Assembly (NCBI RefSeq): GCF_000621965.1
Contig: NZ_KK211375.1
Span: forward strand, 1-64,000
DNA: 64,000 bases
Direction of reading: 5' to 3'
Origin: Methanobrevibacter wolinii SH
GTDB lineage: Archaea; Methanobacteriota; Methanobacteria; Methanobacteriales; Methanobacteriaceae
The position numbers and the translations under genes were made by a program. Below are positions 51,931-61,184 of the stretch, one piece after another. The notes beneath the pieces were generated by a model. The model ran no database searches, was not told the origin of the DNA, and saw nothing but the letters and a program-made list of their open reading frames with translations. The stretch's first letter is position 1, and each line of letters begins with the position of its first letter.

Positions 51931-52198
51931 TTATATATCTTAAATTTAAAAAATTTTAAGTATTTATGATTTATTTAAAGATTATATTAATTATAGATTA
52001 TATATCTTAAATTTAAAAAATTTTAAGTATTTATGATTTATTTAAAGATTATATTAATTATAGGTTATATATCTTAAATTTAAAAAATTTTAAGTATTTA
52101 TGATTTATTTAAAGATTATATTAATTATAGGTTATATATCTTAAATTTAAAAAATTTTAAGTATTTATGATTTATTTAAAGATTATGTTAATTATAAG
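51931..52198. repeat. 67-bp tandem repeat, four full copies, upstream of cfbD
   Basis: Units start with TTATATATCTTAAATTTAAA at 51931, 51998, 52065 and 52132, with at most a few differences (for example ATAGATT versus ATAGGTT at the joints). Each unit contains the near-palindrome CTTAAATTTAAAAAATTTTA followed by G. Two degenerate partial units follow at about 52199-52226 and 52254-52285. The array ends only 55-140 bp before the cfbD start, so it covers the expected promoter. There are no spacers, so it is not a CRISPR array. Confidence 0.95.
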
Positions 52199-52339
52199 AT
52201 ATATCTTGAATTTAAAGTATTTGGAGTTTAAAATTTATATTTTAAGTATAAGTTATATATCTTGAATTTAAAGTATTTCAATAATCTAAAATTTATTTAA
52301 AAATTATAATTTTATTTAATTAATTAAAAAGGTGAAAGA

Positions 52340-53425
52340 ATGCATCCACGTCCAAGTCCTATAGCTGCTTCATTATATACATTAAGAGATTTAAATGTTG
52401 ATGTTATTGTTATGCATGGTCCTAAAGGATGTTGCTTTAGAACAAGTAGATTATTAGAAAGTGATGGAGTACGTGTTTTAACAACAGGTATGAGTGAAAA
52501 TGATTTTATTTTAGGTGCTGGTGAAAAATTAGAAGAAACATTAATTAAAGCATATAATATGTTTCATCCTAAACTTATGGGAGTTGTTGGAACATGTGCT
52601 AGTATGATTATAGGTGAAGATTTAAAAGAAGCTATTGAAAATGTTGATTTAGATTGCATTATAATACCTGTTGAAGTTCATGCAGGTTTAGGTGAAGGAG
52701 ATAATACTGAAGGAGCTATTTTAGTCTTAGAACGTGCAGTTGAATATGGTGTAATACCTAAAGAAGAAGCAGATAGACAAATTAAAATGTTAAAACTTGC
52801 TACTGAAGTTGAAAAAACAAGAGGTATGGCACAAGGTAAATATATTAAACCTAATTTTGGAGATAATAAAGAAAAAATTGCAAATATAATTGTTGATGCT
52901 ATTCGTGATAATAAAAAGGTTGCTTTTGTATTAAATGCTAAAAAAGAGACATCATATTTATTTGCTGATATTTTAAACTTTGATTATACTAAAATTAATC
53001 CAAATAATAAACCAATATTTATTGGAAATTTAGATGAAAATATTGGTCTTCCAAGAATAAGAACTCATGCAAAAAATGTTAAATCAGATTTAAAGAAATA
53101 CTCAAATATTGATTTTGATTATATTACTGGAGGTCTTGATGAATATCCTATTACTGGTGATGTTGCAGAAAAATATCTTAAAAATAAAGGCATTGATTTA
53201 TTAGTTGTAGTAGGTGTTCCCCATGCTCTTAAAATCGATAATTTGAATGTAGAATCTATTGCAGTAACTGATGGTCCAAGACTTGTAGAAGCTTTACGTG
53301 ATGATGGTTATAATCATGTTATTGCAGAACTTGATGCACATTCTAAAACTCTTGGTGTAGATAGTGTTGTTGATTCTGATTTTGGTATGATGATTCGTTC
53401 TGTTATTGAGTGGGCTAATGAATAA
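52340..53425 (+). CDS. cfbD: Ni-sirohydrochlorin a,c-diamide reductive cyclase, catalytic subunit CfbD
   Basis: A 361-residue NifD-like protein. With the NifH-like CfbC it catalyses the reduction and lactam-ring closure of F430 biosynthesis, the nickel cofactor of methyl-CoM reductase. The N-terminus [20 protein letters not shown] is typical. Likely cluster ligands are Cys35/Cys36 ([11 protein letters not shown]) and the Cys of [13 protein letters not shown] near residue 97. An AAAAGGTGAAAGA ribosome site precedes ATG. cfbC and the other F430 genes are not in the window. Tandem repeats cover the upstream region. Confidence 0.94.
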   Translation: MHPRPSPIAASLYTLRDLNVDVIVMHGPKGCCFRTSRLLESDGVRVLTTGMSENDFILGAGEKLEETLIKAYNMFHPKLMGVVGTCASMIIGEDLKEAIENVDLDCIIIPVEVHAGLGEGDNTEGAILVLERAVEYGVIPKEEADRQIKMLKLATEVEKTRGMAQGKYIKPNFGDNKEKIANIIVDAIRDNKKVAFVLNAKKETSYLFADILNFDYTKINPNNKPIFIGNLDENIGLPRIRTHAKNVKSDLKKYSNIDFDYITGGLDEYPITGDVAEKYLKNKGIDLLVVVGVPHALKIDNLNVESIAVTDGPRLVEALRDDGYNHVIAELDAHSKTLGVDSVVDSDFGMMIRSVIEWANE

Positions 53426-53826
53426 TTTATACTTTTAAATTAGAAAATATTATACTTATACTTTGTTTATTTATTTTACTAATTTTTTTTAAACTTTAAT
53501 TTTTAATTATATAAATTATATTCTAGAATGGTTTTAACAGAGTTTTTTATTAATTACTAATTAAAATTTATTTATTTTAAAATTTAGTTAATTTTATTAA
53601 TTGAAATCATATTAAAAAATTTAATATTAAATTTCAATAATTTTAATGGATTTTTAATATTTATTTTTTAGTATAATATAATTTATTTTTTAATAATTTT
53701 ATTTAATAATTAAATATTATTATTAATATAATATTATATAACTAGATTTTTAGTGGAGTTTTAAAAGATAATTTATTTAAGAATTTATAATAATTCTAAT
53801 TTTAATAATCTATTTTGGAAGATAAT
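53426..53826. other. AT-rich spacer before hisH
   Basis: About 400 bp. Degenerate ATTTTAATGGATTTTTAATA-type words and long TAATATTATTATTAATATAA runs (53705-53735). The GGAAGAT at 53817-53823 serves as ribosome site. No gene. Confidence 0.35.
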
Positions 53827-54423
53827 ATGATTACTATTATTGATTATAAAAGTGGAAATATTCGAAGTATTTCTAATGGTTTTAAAAAAATAGGAGTAGA
53901 TGTACAACTTACTGATGATCCTGAAATATTAGCTGATGCTGATTATTTAGTTTTACCAGGTGTAGGTTCATTTGGTGCATCAATGGAAAATCTTGAACCT
54001 TTTAAAGATATTATTTATGAACATATTAATGATGATAAACCTTTTTTAGGTATTTGTTTAGGTCTTCAAGTATTACTTTCTACTAGTGATGAGACACCTG
54101 ATGTTAAAGGTTTAGATATTTTTAAGGGACATGTTAAAAGATTACCTAAAGGTCTTAAAATACCTCATATGGGTTGGAATAAATTAAATTTATGTAGACC
54201 ATGTTCAATTCTTGAAGGTATGGATGGAAAATATTTTTATTTCGTACATTCTTATTATGCTAATCCTGATAATGAGGAAAATATTGTTGCAACTTGTGAT
54301 TATGGTTTTGATGTACCTGCAGCATTATGTGAGAACAATGTTTATGCTACTCAATTTCATCCAGAAAAAAGTGGAAAATTTGGTCTTAAAATACTTAAAA
54401 ACTTTGTAAACTTAAAATATTAA
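53827..54423 (+). CDS. hisH: imidazole glycerol phosphate synthase, glutaminase subunit
   Basis: A 198-residue class I glutamine amidotransferase that feeds ammonia to HisF in histidine synthesis. The nucleophile Cys lies in GICLGLQVL near residue 77. The His/Glu pair is in QFHPEKSGKFG near the C-terminus, and VLPGVGSFG forms the oxyanion-side loop. A TTG at 53815 would add four residues, but ATG 53827 is better placed relative to GGAAG. No other his gene is adjacent. Confidence 0.95.
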   Translation: MITIIDYKSGNIRSISNGFKKIGVDVQLTDDPEILADADYLVLPGVGSFGASMENLEPFKDIIYEHINDDKPFLGICLGLQVLLSTSDETPDVKGLDIFKGHVKRLPKGLKIPHMGWNKLNLCRPCSILEGMDGKYFYFVHSYYANPDNEENIVATCDYGFDVPAALCENNVYATQFHPEKSGKFGLKILKNFVNLKY

Positions 54424-54985
54424 ATTTATCTTTTAAATTTTAATATTTAAATTCTTGAAATCTATTTTTTATAAAATTTTAAACAGTATTTATTACTTGA
54501 AAATTAAATTTAAATATATTTATTTTAAAATTTGCATATTTTATTAGTTTTATTTTTTTATTTTATTTTTTTATTTTTGTGTATTTTATTAGCTTTATTT
54601 TTTTAGTGTTAATTTTTAGTGTTAATTTTTAATTTTTGTGTATTTTATTAGCTTTATTTTTTTAATTTTATTTTTTAAATGTTTAAATTATATATTTTAG
54701 TTTTTTATAATCTTTTCATTTTCTTTCTACTTATCTTCTTTATTTTATTGTTTGATTTTTAAAAATATTTAATTTATAAAAAATTTTTTTAGATTGTAAT
54801 CAAAAATTTTATTTAATCTTAAACTAAACTAATTTATGTATAAATTTTTATTTTAATAATTTATTTTTATTAATCAACTATGTATTTAAACAATTATTTC
54901 ATGACTCTTAAATTTTCTAAAGTAATTATTATAAAATAGAAAATAATTGTTTAATATTTTGTTTAATAATTATTATGGTGTAATA
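54424..54985. repeat. T-rich spacer with a duplicated block after hisH
   Basis: The block ATTTTTGTGTATTTTATTAG followed by CTTTATTTTTTTA occurs at about 54573 and again at about 54632, in a T-rich stretch (54540-54680) that probably terminates hisH. The remainder is AT-rich, ending with the GGTG ribosome site of the next gene. Confidence 0.55.
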
Positions 54986-56356
54986 ATGGATATTGAAGGA
55001 TTTGTAAGATCTAGACTTAAAGAAGGTCAAGATGAAGGAGAATTAAAAGAGATTCTTGCAGAAAGGATTAAAGAATATAAAGATATAAATGATGAACGTT
55101 CTCTTTTAATGGCTCAAAGTGTTATTGATGAGGTAAACACAACACTTAAACTTAATGATAGTGATGATGAAGAATTAAAAGATATAATAAAAATACCTGA
55201 ATCAGGTGTTGGTATGGGTCAAATGGGAGTAGGATCTCGTGGTGCTGGTGATTTCTTTGTACATAGAAGAATTGCACAAATTGTATCAAGTACAAATACT
55301 GATTCAGAGGTTAATCCATCTGCTCAAGATGATGGGGGAGTAGTAAAGGTTAAATCTAATAATGATGATATCTATGTCACTACTGCTGTTGATGGAGTAC
55401 ACTCAAGACTTAGTGACTACCCATTTTTAGGAGGATTCCATGTAACACGTGCAACTTTAAGAGATGTCTGTGTTATGGGTGCAGATCCAGTAGCTATTTT
55501 AAGTGATTTACATCTTGCAGATGATGGAGATGTTGGTAAATTATTTGATTTTACTGCAGGAGTATGTGCAGTATCTGAACTTCTTGATGTTCCACTTGTA
55601 GCAGGTAGTACATTACGTGTTGGTGGAGATATGGTTTTAGGTGATAGATTAGTAAGTGCTGTTGGAAGTGTTGGTGTAAGTCCATATCCACCTACTGCAA
55701 GAAAAGGAGCTACTGAAGGAGATATTATATTAATGACTCAAGGTGCTGGTGGAGGAACTATTACTACTACTGCATTATATAATGGATACTTTGATGTTGT
55801 ATGGGATACATTAAATGTTGACTTTGTAAAAGCATCTAATGCATTATTTAATAATGATCTTGTTAAAGATATTCATGCTATGACTGATGTTACAAATGGA
55901 GGATTACGTGGAGATGCTCATGAAATATCTTCAACTACTGGTGTAGGTTTAAAATTTAATCATGAAAAAATCAAAAGTCTTGTAGCACCTAAAGTATTAA
56001 ATATGTTAGAAAATTTAAATATTGATCCTCTTGGAGTATCTACTGATTCATTAATGTTAATTGTACCTCCGGAAATTTCTGATGAAGTTATTAAAACTAT
56101 TAAATCAGTTAATGTACCAATAGATATTATTGGTGAAGTTGATGATGAAGGTAGTCCAAGACTTATTAATGAAGATGGTTCTGTTGAAACTTTAACTCCA
56201 TTATTTAGAGAGGCTGCTTATACTAAAATTAAAAAATTAGTTGGAGATACTACTCCTGAAGACTTTGAAATAATGAAAGATAAAGTTCAAAAAGCAGCAG
56301 ATAATGCAATAAATAAAAAAGATAAAGTTATTGATTATATTTTAAATAATCGTTAG
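54986..56356 (+). CDS. AIR-synthase-related (PurM/HypE-like) ATP-binding protein
   Basis: A 456-residue PurM-superfamily protein with an N-terminal helical extension (~1-75). Core motifs are GVGSRGAGDFFVHRRIA, SAQDDGGVV, TTAVDGVHSRL, DVCVMGADP and GAGGGTITTTALYNG. This corresponds to the archaeal group annotated as HypE-like hydrogenase maturation factors, distinct from PurM, ThiL and SelD. The C-terminal Cys of true HypE (…PRIC) is absent, so a carbamoyl-dehydration role is doubtful. ATG 54986 follows GGTG; an upstream start at 54947 is less likely. The following pilin-like gene is 75 bp away. Confidence 0.75.
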   Translation: MDIEGFVRSRLKEGQDEGELKEILAERIKEYKDINDERSLLMAQSVIDEVNTTLKLNDSDDEELKDIIKIPESGVGMGQMGVGSRGAGDFFVHRRIAQIVSSTNTDSEVNPSAQDDGGVVKVKSNNDDIYVTTAVDGVHSRLSDYPFLGGFHVTRATLRDVCVMGADPVAILSDLHLADDGDVGKLFDFTAGVCAVSELLDVPLVAGSTLRVGGDMVLGDRLVSAVGSVGVSPYPPTARKGATEGDIILMTQGAGGGTITTTALYNGYFDVVWDTLNVDFVKASNALFNNDLVKDIHAMTDVTNGGLRGDAHEISSTTGVGLKFNHEKIKSLVAPKVLNMLENLNIDPLGVSTDSLMLIVPPEISDEVIKTIKSVNVPIDIIGEVDDEGSPRLINEDGSVETLTPLFREAAYTKIKKLVGDTTPEDFEIMKDKVQKAADNAINKKDKVIDYILNNR

Positions 56357-56431
56357 TAAATTTCTTTTAAAATAATTAATTTTTATTAATTATTTTTTAT
56401 TAATTTAAAAGGAGTAAATTTAATAATAATT

Positions 56432-56848
56432 ATGTTATTTAAAAGATTCATCTTTGATAAAAAAGGATTTTATTCAATACTTGATGGTATCTTAGCTATT
56501 TTTCTAATTTTCATTGTAATTTTTGCTTTTAATGTAAATAATAATTTAAATATTTTAAATTCTAATTCTAAAACTTTAAATAATTATAATACTGCAGAAG
56601 ATGTTCTAGAATTAATGTCTGAGGATAATACTTTAAATTCTATTTATTGTGAAATAGAATATTCAAATAATTTTAATAATGCAAAATATATTTCTCAAAA
56701 ATATTTAAATGAGACAATTCCAAATAAAACTTATTTATTCACTGTTAATGGTAAAACTTTAGTATCGAATATTAATTCTAAATCAGATAATTATAATTCT
56801 GCTACAAGATATGTAAATGGTTATTTATTTAGTTTAAGTATTTACTAA
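56432..56848 (+). CDS. small membrane-anchored, pilin-like protein
   Basis: A 138-residue protein. A short basic start (MLFKRFIFDKKG) leads directly into one hydrophobic helix (FYSILDGILAIFLIFIVIFA) and an extracellular Asn/Ser-rich domain of about 100 residues. The KKG-F-x-S layout recalls archaeal prepilins, where cleavage follows Gly, but the usual QxSxE is not exact. The GGAG site is 17 bases from the ATG, unusually far. Placed just after the HypE-like gene, so it may be co-transcribed. Assignment as pilin is tentative. Confidence 0.5.
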   Translation: MLFKRFIFDKKGFYSILDGILAIFLIFIVIFAFNVNNNLNILNSNSKTLNNYNTAEDVLELMSEDNTLNSIYCEIEYSNNFNNAKYISQKYLNETIPNKTYLFTVNGKTLVSNINSKSDNYNSATRYVNGYLFSLSIY

Positions 56849-57107
56849 ATATTATTTAATTTTATATTTTTATAATGATTTATAGTTTAAATTATTAATT
56901 ATTAATTAAAATATTAAATTTTAAAGTAAATTTTTTTATTTAAATTAAAATTTTTAATATTTATATTTTTTAATTTATCTTTGAGATTTCCTATTTTTTT
57001 AATAATTTTAATAAAGTTTTAAATATTATAACTTACTAAAATTTATTATATATGAAGTTTTACAATTGTAAGATTTTATAATGTTATTTTTAAATTTTTA
57101 TATAAAT

Positions 57108-57181
57108 GCCCTGGTGGTGTAGTTTGGATAACACGTAGGATTGCGGATCCTATTCCCCGGGTTCAAATCCCGGCCAGGGCA
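57108..57181 (+). tRNA. tRNA-Arg (anticodon GCG)
   Basis: A 74-nt cloverleaf. The acceptor stem is GCCCTGG/CCAGGGC with discriminator A at 57181. The D arm contains AGTTTGGA, and the anticodon stem TAGGA/TCCTA encloses TTGCGGA (anticodon GCG). The T arm is CCGGG-TTCAAAT-CCCGG. No CCA and no intron. A TATATAAAT tract lies directly upstream, and T blocks follow. Confidence 0.97.
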
Positions 57182-57246
57182 TAACTATTTTTTTCTTAGC
57201 TTTTTAGATTTTATATTATTTTAATGATTTTTAGGTTTTAGATATT

Positions 57247-58530
57247 ATGCTTAATGCAAACACATATGTTACAAATAATCCAGGTATTGGTGGAGTAATT
57301 AGAGATAAATATGAAGATTTTTATGTTGAAGAGATTCCAGAACATCTTCCTGAAGGTGAAGGTCCAAATATATGGATATGGATAGAAAAACTTGGAAGAA
57401 CTACATTAGATGTTGTTTTAGATATTTCAAGAGATTTGCATATTAGTCGTAAAAGGACTGGTTTTGCAGGAATGAAAGATAAGAAAGCTATAACTCGTCA
57501 ATGGATTTGTATTTCTAATATGGAATCTGATGAAAAACTTCAAGAAGTTTTAGATTTAAAAAATAGTATTCATAATACTAAATTTCTTAAAGTAGTAAGA
57601 GGTCATAAAAAATTAAGAATGGGTCAGCTTAAAGGAAATAAATTTAAAATAAATATTAAACATATTCCATTCAATGATAATGTTAAAAGTTTAGAAGATG
57701 CTGCAGAAATTGCTCGTGATGTATTAAAACAATTAGAAAAGACAGGTGTTCCTAATTACTTTGGTTGGCAAAGATTTGGTAAACCACGAACTACTACTCA
57801 TTTAGTAGGTGAAGCATTAGTACAAAATGATCTTAAAAAGGCTGTAGATTTATATATTGGTAATCCTTCTGAATTAGAATCTCTAGATAGTCAAAAAGCA
57901 AGAAAAGCATATGATGAGGGAGATATGGGAAAATCATTAGAATTAATGCATGGTGGTATGCGTTATGAAAAGATGATGTTAAGACAACTTATTCATGATT
58001 ATAATAAATTTGGACAACTTAATGATGAATCTTATAAAAGTGCTCTTTTAAGTCTTCCAAAACCTCTTCAAAGAATGTTTGTACATGCTTATCAATCTTA
58101 TTTATTTAATGATGTTGTAAGTAGAAGAGTTGCAATGGGTATTGATAAATATGTTGAAGGAGATATTGTAATTGACAATGATGAAGCTATTATAAGAGAT
58201 AAAACACCTTTTGAGTATCAAGAATTAATTACTAATTTCCAAGGAAACCCTACTTCTCCTTTATATGGTACAAAAGTCCCATTTGCAGGTGGAAAAGTAG
58301 GAGAAATGGAAAAAGAAGTTTTAAAAAGTTATAATTTAAATAAAGAAGATTTTGAATGTCCTAAAATGCCTAAACTTGGAAGCCATGGTTTAAGACGTTC
58401 TATGAGATTTCAAATATGGGATACAAATGTTGATTTAATTGAAGATGGAATTTCTGTTGAATTTTCAATAAATAAAGGTTCTTATGCAACAGCTGTTTTA
58501 AGAGAAATCATGAAAATAGATGTTGTATAA
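57247..58530 (+). CDS. truD: tRNA pseudouridine(13) synthase TruD
   Basis: Makes pseudouridine at position 13, and in archaea also position 35, of tRNAs. The 427-residue protein has the catalytic Asp in FAGMKDKKAITRQWI (about residues 76-90), YFGWQRFGKPR (motif with the NXXRFG-type core) near 175 and the TRUD insert domain before the C-terminal HGLRRSMRF. It lies 65 bp downstream of tRNA-Arg on the same strand. Confidence 0.96.
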   Translation: MLNANTYVTNNPGIGGVIRDKYEDFYVEEIPEHLPEGEGPNIWIWIEKLGRTTLDVVLDISRDLHISRKRTGFAGMKDKKAITRQWICISNMESDEKLQEVLDLKNSIHNTKFLKVVRGHKKLRMGQLKGNKFKINIKHIPFNDNVKSLEDAAEIARDVLKQLEKTGVPNYFGWQRFGKPRTTTHLVGEALVQNDLKKAVDLYIGNPSELESLDSQKARKAYDEGDMGKSLELMHGGMRYEKMMLRQLIHDYNKFGQLNDESYKSALLSLPKPLQRMFVHAYQSYLFNDVVSRRVAMGIDKYVEGDIVIDNDEAIIRDKTPFEYQELITNFQGNPTSPLYGTKVPFAGGKVGEMEKEVLKSYNLNKEDFECPKMPKLGSHGLRRSMRFQIWDTNVDLIEDGISVEFSINKGSYATAVLREIMKIDVV

Positions 58531-58661
58531 TTTATATTCTTTTAAAAATTCTTTTTAAATTGTTTAAATTTATTTTTAGATTTAAAGATAAGTGGACTTA
58601 TAATTATCTGAAATTTTTAATAATTTAGTTTACTTAATAGAATTTAAAAAAGGTGTATAAA

Positions 58662-59270
58662 ATGAAAAAAAGTATGATGGCTCCAGCAAATGGTCATAGA
58701 GTTCAAGGAATATCTAGTGAATCATTTTTAGATGCAAATGAAATCTTAAATAATTTGGATTTAAATGGTGATGAAATATTTATGGATGCAGGCTGTGGGG
58801 ATGGACATATTGCAATGGAAGCAAGAAAATTATTAAATGATGATAGTAAAATTTATGCTGTTGACATATATGAACCTTCAATTGATGATTTAAAAAATCA
58901 AATTAAAGAAGAGGATATTGATAATATTATTCCTCTTGTTGGGGATTTTACAAATCATGTAAATATTCCTAATGATTTTGTAGATGTTGTTTTAATGGTT
59001 AATGTTTTTCATGGCTTTAATGCAGTAAGAAAATTAGATGAAGCTGTTGAAGAATTTAAACGGATTATTAAACCTGGAGGAAAAATTGCTATTATGGACT
59101 ATAAAAAACAAGAAGCAAAACATGGTCCTCCTTATCCTATAAGAATGAGTTCTGAAGAAATTGAAAAGCTTTTTAATAAACATGGTCTTAAATGTTTAAA
59201 ATTAATAAATGATACTGGTGAAGATATTGAAACTGGTAAATCTCATTATTTAATAATTTTTACAAAATGA
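58662..59270 (+). CDS. class I SAM-dependent methyltransferase
   Basis: A protein of about 202 residues with a standard Rossmann methyltransferase fold. Motif I is FMDAGCGDGHIAMEA and motif II ends at YAVDIYEPS. VDVVLMVNVFHGF is the post-II strand, and KPGGKIAIMDYKKQE is motif IV/V. The pattern is that of UbiE/methyltransferase-11 small-molecule enzymes. The substrate is unknown. ATG 58662 is preferred over the GTG at 58653 because GGTG at 58652-58655 then serves as ribosome site. Confidence 0.88.
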   Translation: MKKSMMAPANGHRVQGISSESFLDANEILNNLDLNGDEIFMDAGCGDGHIAMEARKLLNDDSKIYAVDIYEPSIDDLKNQIKEEDIDNIIPLVGDFTNHVNIPNDFVDVVLMVNVFHGFNAVRKLDEAVEEFKRIIKPGGKIAIMDYKKQEAKHGPPYPIRMSSEEIEKLFNKHGLKCLKLINDTGEDIETGKSHYLIIFTK

Positions 59271-60022
59271 TTGAATTTTATTATGATAATTAATGTAGAA
59301 TATAGTTAGAAAATTCTTATTAATTTATATTTTAGTTAATATTTCTTTTTTAAGTGTATATTTCTTTTTTTATCTATTATATTTAATTAAATTCTTTTTT
59401 TTATTCTTATCTTTCTTTTAAAAATGCTTTTTTATTACTTTGAATTTTTAATAAATTCAATAAATATAATTTTATATATTTCATTTCGATTAATATTATT
59501 TTATTGTTTAAAATGGGTTTTATATTTATTATTTTTAATTTATTTCAATTATTATATATTTAATTTGAATTTAAATCTTTATTTTTTAATATTTATTTAT
59601 TTAAGATTTTTTTATTCTAATTTATTTCATCGACATGAATTAGTTTACAATGATAAATAATGATAAATTGATTTTTGACATGTTTTTTTAATGTCTAAAA
59701 TTTTAAATCTATTAGAATCTTTAATGATGTTAAAATCAAAATAAAAACTAATTTTATGAATATAAAAATCTAGTGTATAAAAAAATTTATCATGATTTAT
59801 AATAATTTTTTAATTTCTTTTTATTTTTTTAAAAAATTTAAGAAGTAGTTATATTATTAGAAAATAAGATGAATTTATCATTGTATTATTTATTAAAAGA
59901 TATATTATTAATATTTAATAAAAATAAGTTAATTAATCTGTTTTTTTTATTTTTAAAATTAGTTTAAAAAATAGTATTTATCATGATTTTTAATTGTAAT
60001 ATTATTATATTATCTGAACTTA
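59271..60022. other. long AT-rich spacer before fdhC
   Basis: About 750 bp without a supported gene. A 78-codon frame at 59424 is Phe/Tyr/Leu/Ile-rich with no ribosome site and is judged noise. T blocks after 59330 would end the methyltransferase transcript. Scattered TTTATCATGATTT words occur near 59790 and 59980. The regulatory region of fdhC starts at 60023. Confidence 0.4.
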
Positions 60023-60057
60023 TTATATAAATATTTTCATTTGAATCTAATGAAAAT
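60023..60057 (+). promoter_or_regulatory. fdhC promoter with inverted-repeat operator candidate
   Basis: The TATA box TTATATAAATA (60023-60033) is followed at once by a perfect 9-bp inverted repeat ATTTTCATT-TGAATCT-AATGAAAAT (60033-60057). The repeat fills the interval between TATA and the expected transcription start. A repressor bound there would block initiation. Transcription would begin near 60055, leaving a leader of about 125 nt that contains two TAATATG-GGA words (60109-60122 and 60157-60166). Confidence 0.55.
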
Positions 60058-60182
60058 CTTTTATTAATAGAATTAAGAAAATAAGTAAACATAATACTAT
60101 TAAGACTTGTAATATGTGGGAATATTATGAGTAACTAAGTATTATCAAAAAAAAATAATATGGGAAAATAGAGGTTATTAAA

Positions 60183-61037
60183 ATGAGTTCTTCTTGTAAA
60201 AGTCCTAAACAGGTTGCTGCTGCAGTAGCAACAACTGGTGAGGCAAAAGGTAATGCAACAGTAACTGAAGCTGTTTTATTAAGTTTCCTTGCTGGTGCAT
60301 ATATTGCATTTGGTGGAATGTTAGCAGAAATTGCTAATGCCGGAATGGTTGCTGCAGGTTATCCTGTTGGACTTAGTAAATTAGTATTCGGGGCAGTGTT
60401 CCCTGTAGGTCTTATTATGGTTATTATTGCTGGATCTGATTTATTTACTGGAAACTGTTTATACATGACTTTAAGTGTATTATCTGGTAGAACTACTGCT
60501 GGTAAATTAGGTAAAAATTGGATTATCAGTTGGGTTTTCAACTTTGTTGGAGCTTTATTTGTTGCATATGTACTTGCATACTCAACAGGTATTATGACAG
60601 CTGCACCATTCAAAGCTGGAGCAATTACAGTTGCTAGTACTAAAGCACTTGGTGGTGCTAAATTTATGGCTGCTGGAAAAGCAACTGCATCCCTTACATG
60701 GACCCAAGCATTATTAAGAGGTATTGGTTGTAACTGGCTTGTATGTGTAGCATGTTGGTTAGCAGTAGCTTCTGATGATGTAATTGGTAAAATATTAGGT
60801 ATTTGGTTCCCAATTATGGCTTTCGTTACCCTTGGATTTGAGCACAGTGTTGCAAACATGTTCTTTATCCCATTAGGTATTTTCTTAGGTGGAAAAATTA
60901 CTTGGACTCAAGCTATTGTAAATAACTTAATTCCTGTAACAATTGGTAACATAATTGGTGGAGCTATATTCGTTGCAATGATTTACTACTTTGTCTATAT
61001 TAAAAATGGTAATGATTACCTTGTTGGAATTATGTAG
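60183..61037 (+). CDS. fdhC: formate transporter FdhC (FNT family)
   Basis: A 284-residue channel/transporter of the formate-nitrite family with six membrane helices. The N-terminal part [20 protein letters not shown] (from residue ~34) is the characteristic first helix. [30 protein letters not shown] and [16 protein letters not shown] hold the family's asymmetry and constriction loops. It brings formate to the cytosol for FdhAB. The GAGG ribosome site is 8 bases upstream. fdhA follows after 147 bp that include two strong palindromes. Confidence 0.95.
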   Translation: MSSSCKSPKQVAAAVATTGEAKGNATVTEAVLLSFLAGAYIAFGGMLAEIANAGMVAAGYPVGLSKLVFGAVFPVGLIMVIIAGSDLFTGNCLYMTLSVLSGRTTAGKLGKNWIISWVFNFVGALFVAYVLAYSTGIMTAAPFKAGAITVASTKALGGAKFMAAGKATASLTWTQALLRGIGCNWLVCVACWLAVASDDVIGKILGIWFPIMAFVTLGFEHSVANMFFIPLGIFLGGKITWTQAIVNNLIPVTIGNIIGGAIFVAMIYYFVYIKNGNDYLVGIM

Positions 61038-61069
61038 ACAAGTTATCAATAAGACTAAATTTAAAAAAA

Positions 61070-61127
61070 TATATGGATCCATATAAAACACAAAATAATG
61101 TTAAACTAGGGGGTATAACATTATTTT
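61070..61127 (+). promoter_or_regulatory. two palindromes in the fdhC-fdhA gap
   Basis: TATATGGATCCATATA (61070-61085) is a perfect 16-bp palindrome. AAAATAATGTTA (61092-61103) and TAACATTATTTT (61116-61127) form a perfect 12-bp stem around a G-rich 12-base loop AACTAGGGGGTA. The hairpin lies 58 bp before the fdhA start. It could attenuate read-through from fdhC, stabilise or process the mRNA, or be an operator for fdhA. Confidence 0.6.
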
Positions 61128-61184
61128 ACACATATATTTTTAGAGAGATTAAAATTTAATATAATTTAATATGGAGATTATAAA

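Noticed and set aside
51931-52198. Four evenly spaced repeats as a possible CRISPR array
   Set aside because: The 67-bp units are directly contiguous with no unique spacers, and no cas gene is near.
51931-52339. Repeats as replication-origin iterons
   Set aside because: No cdc6/orc1 gene lies in the window and no origin-recognition-box sequence was recognised, so nothing beyond the repetition supports an origin.
59424-59660. 78-codon reading frame before fdhC
   Set aside because: Composition is almost only Phe, Tyr, Leu, Ile and Asn from poly-T DNA, with no ribosome site and no start context.
60359-60859. 166-codon minus-strand frame inside fdhC
   Set aside because: Antisense shadow of a clearly coding gene. 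Its length reflects the codon composition of fdhC.
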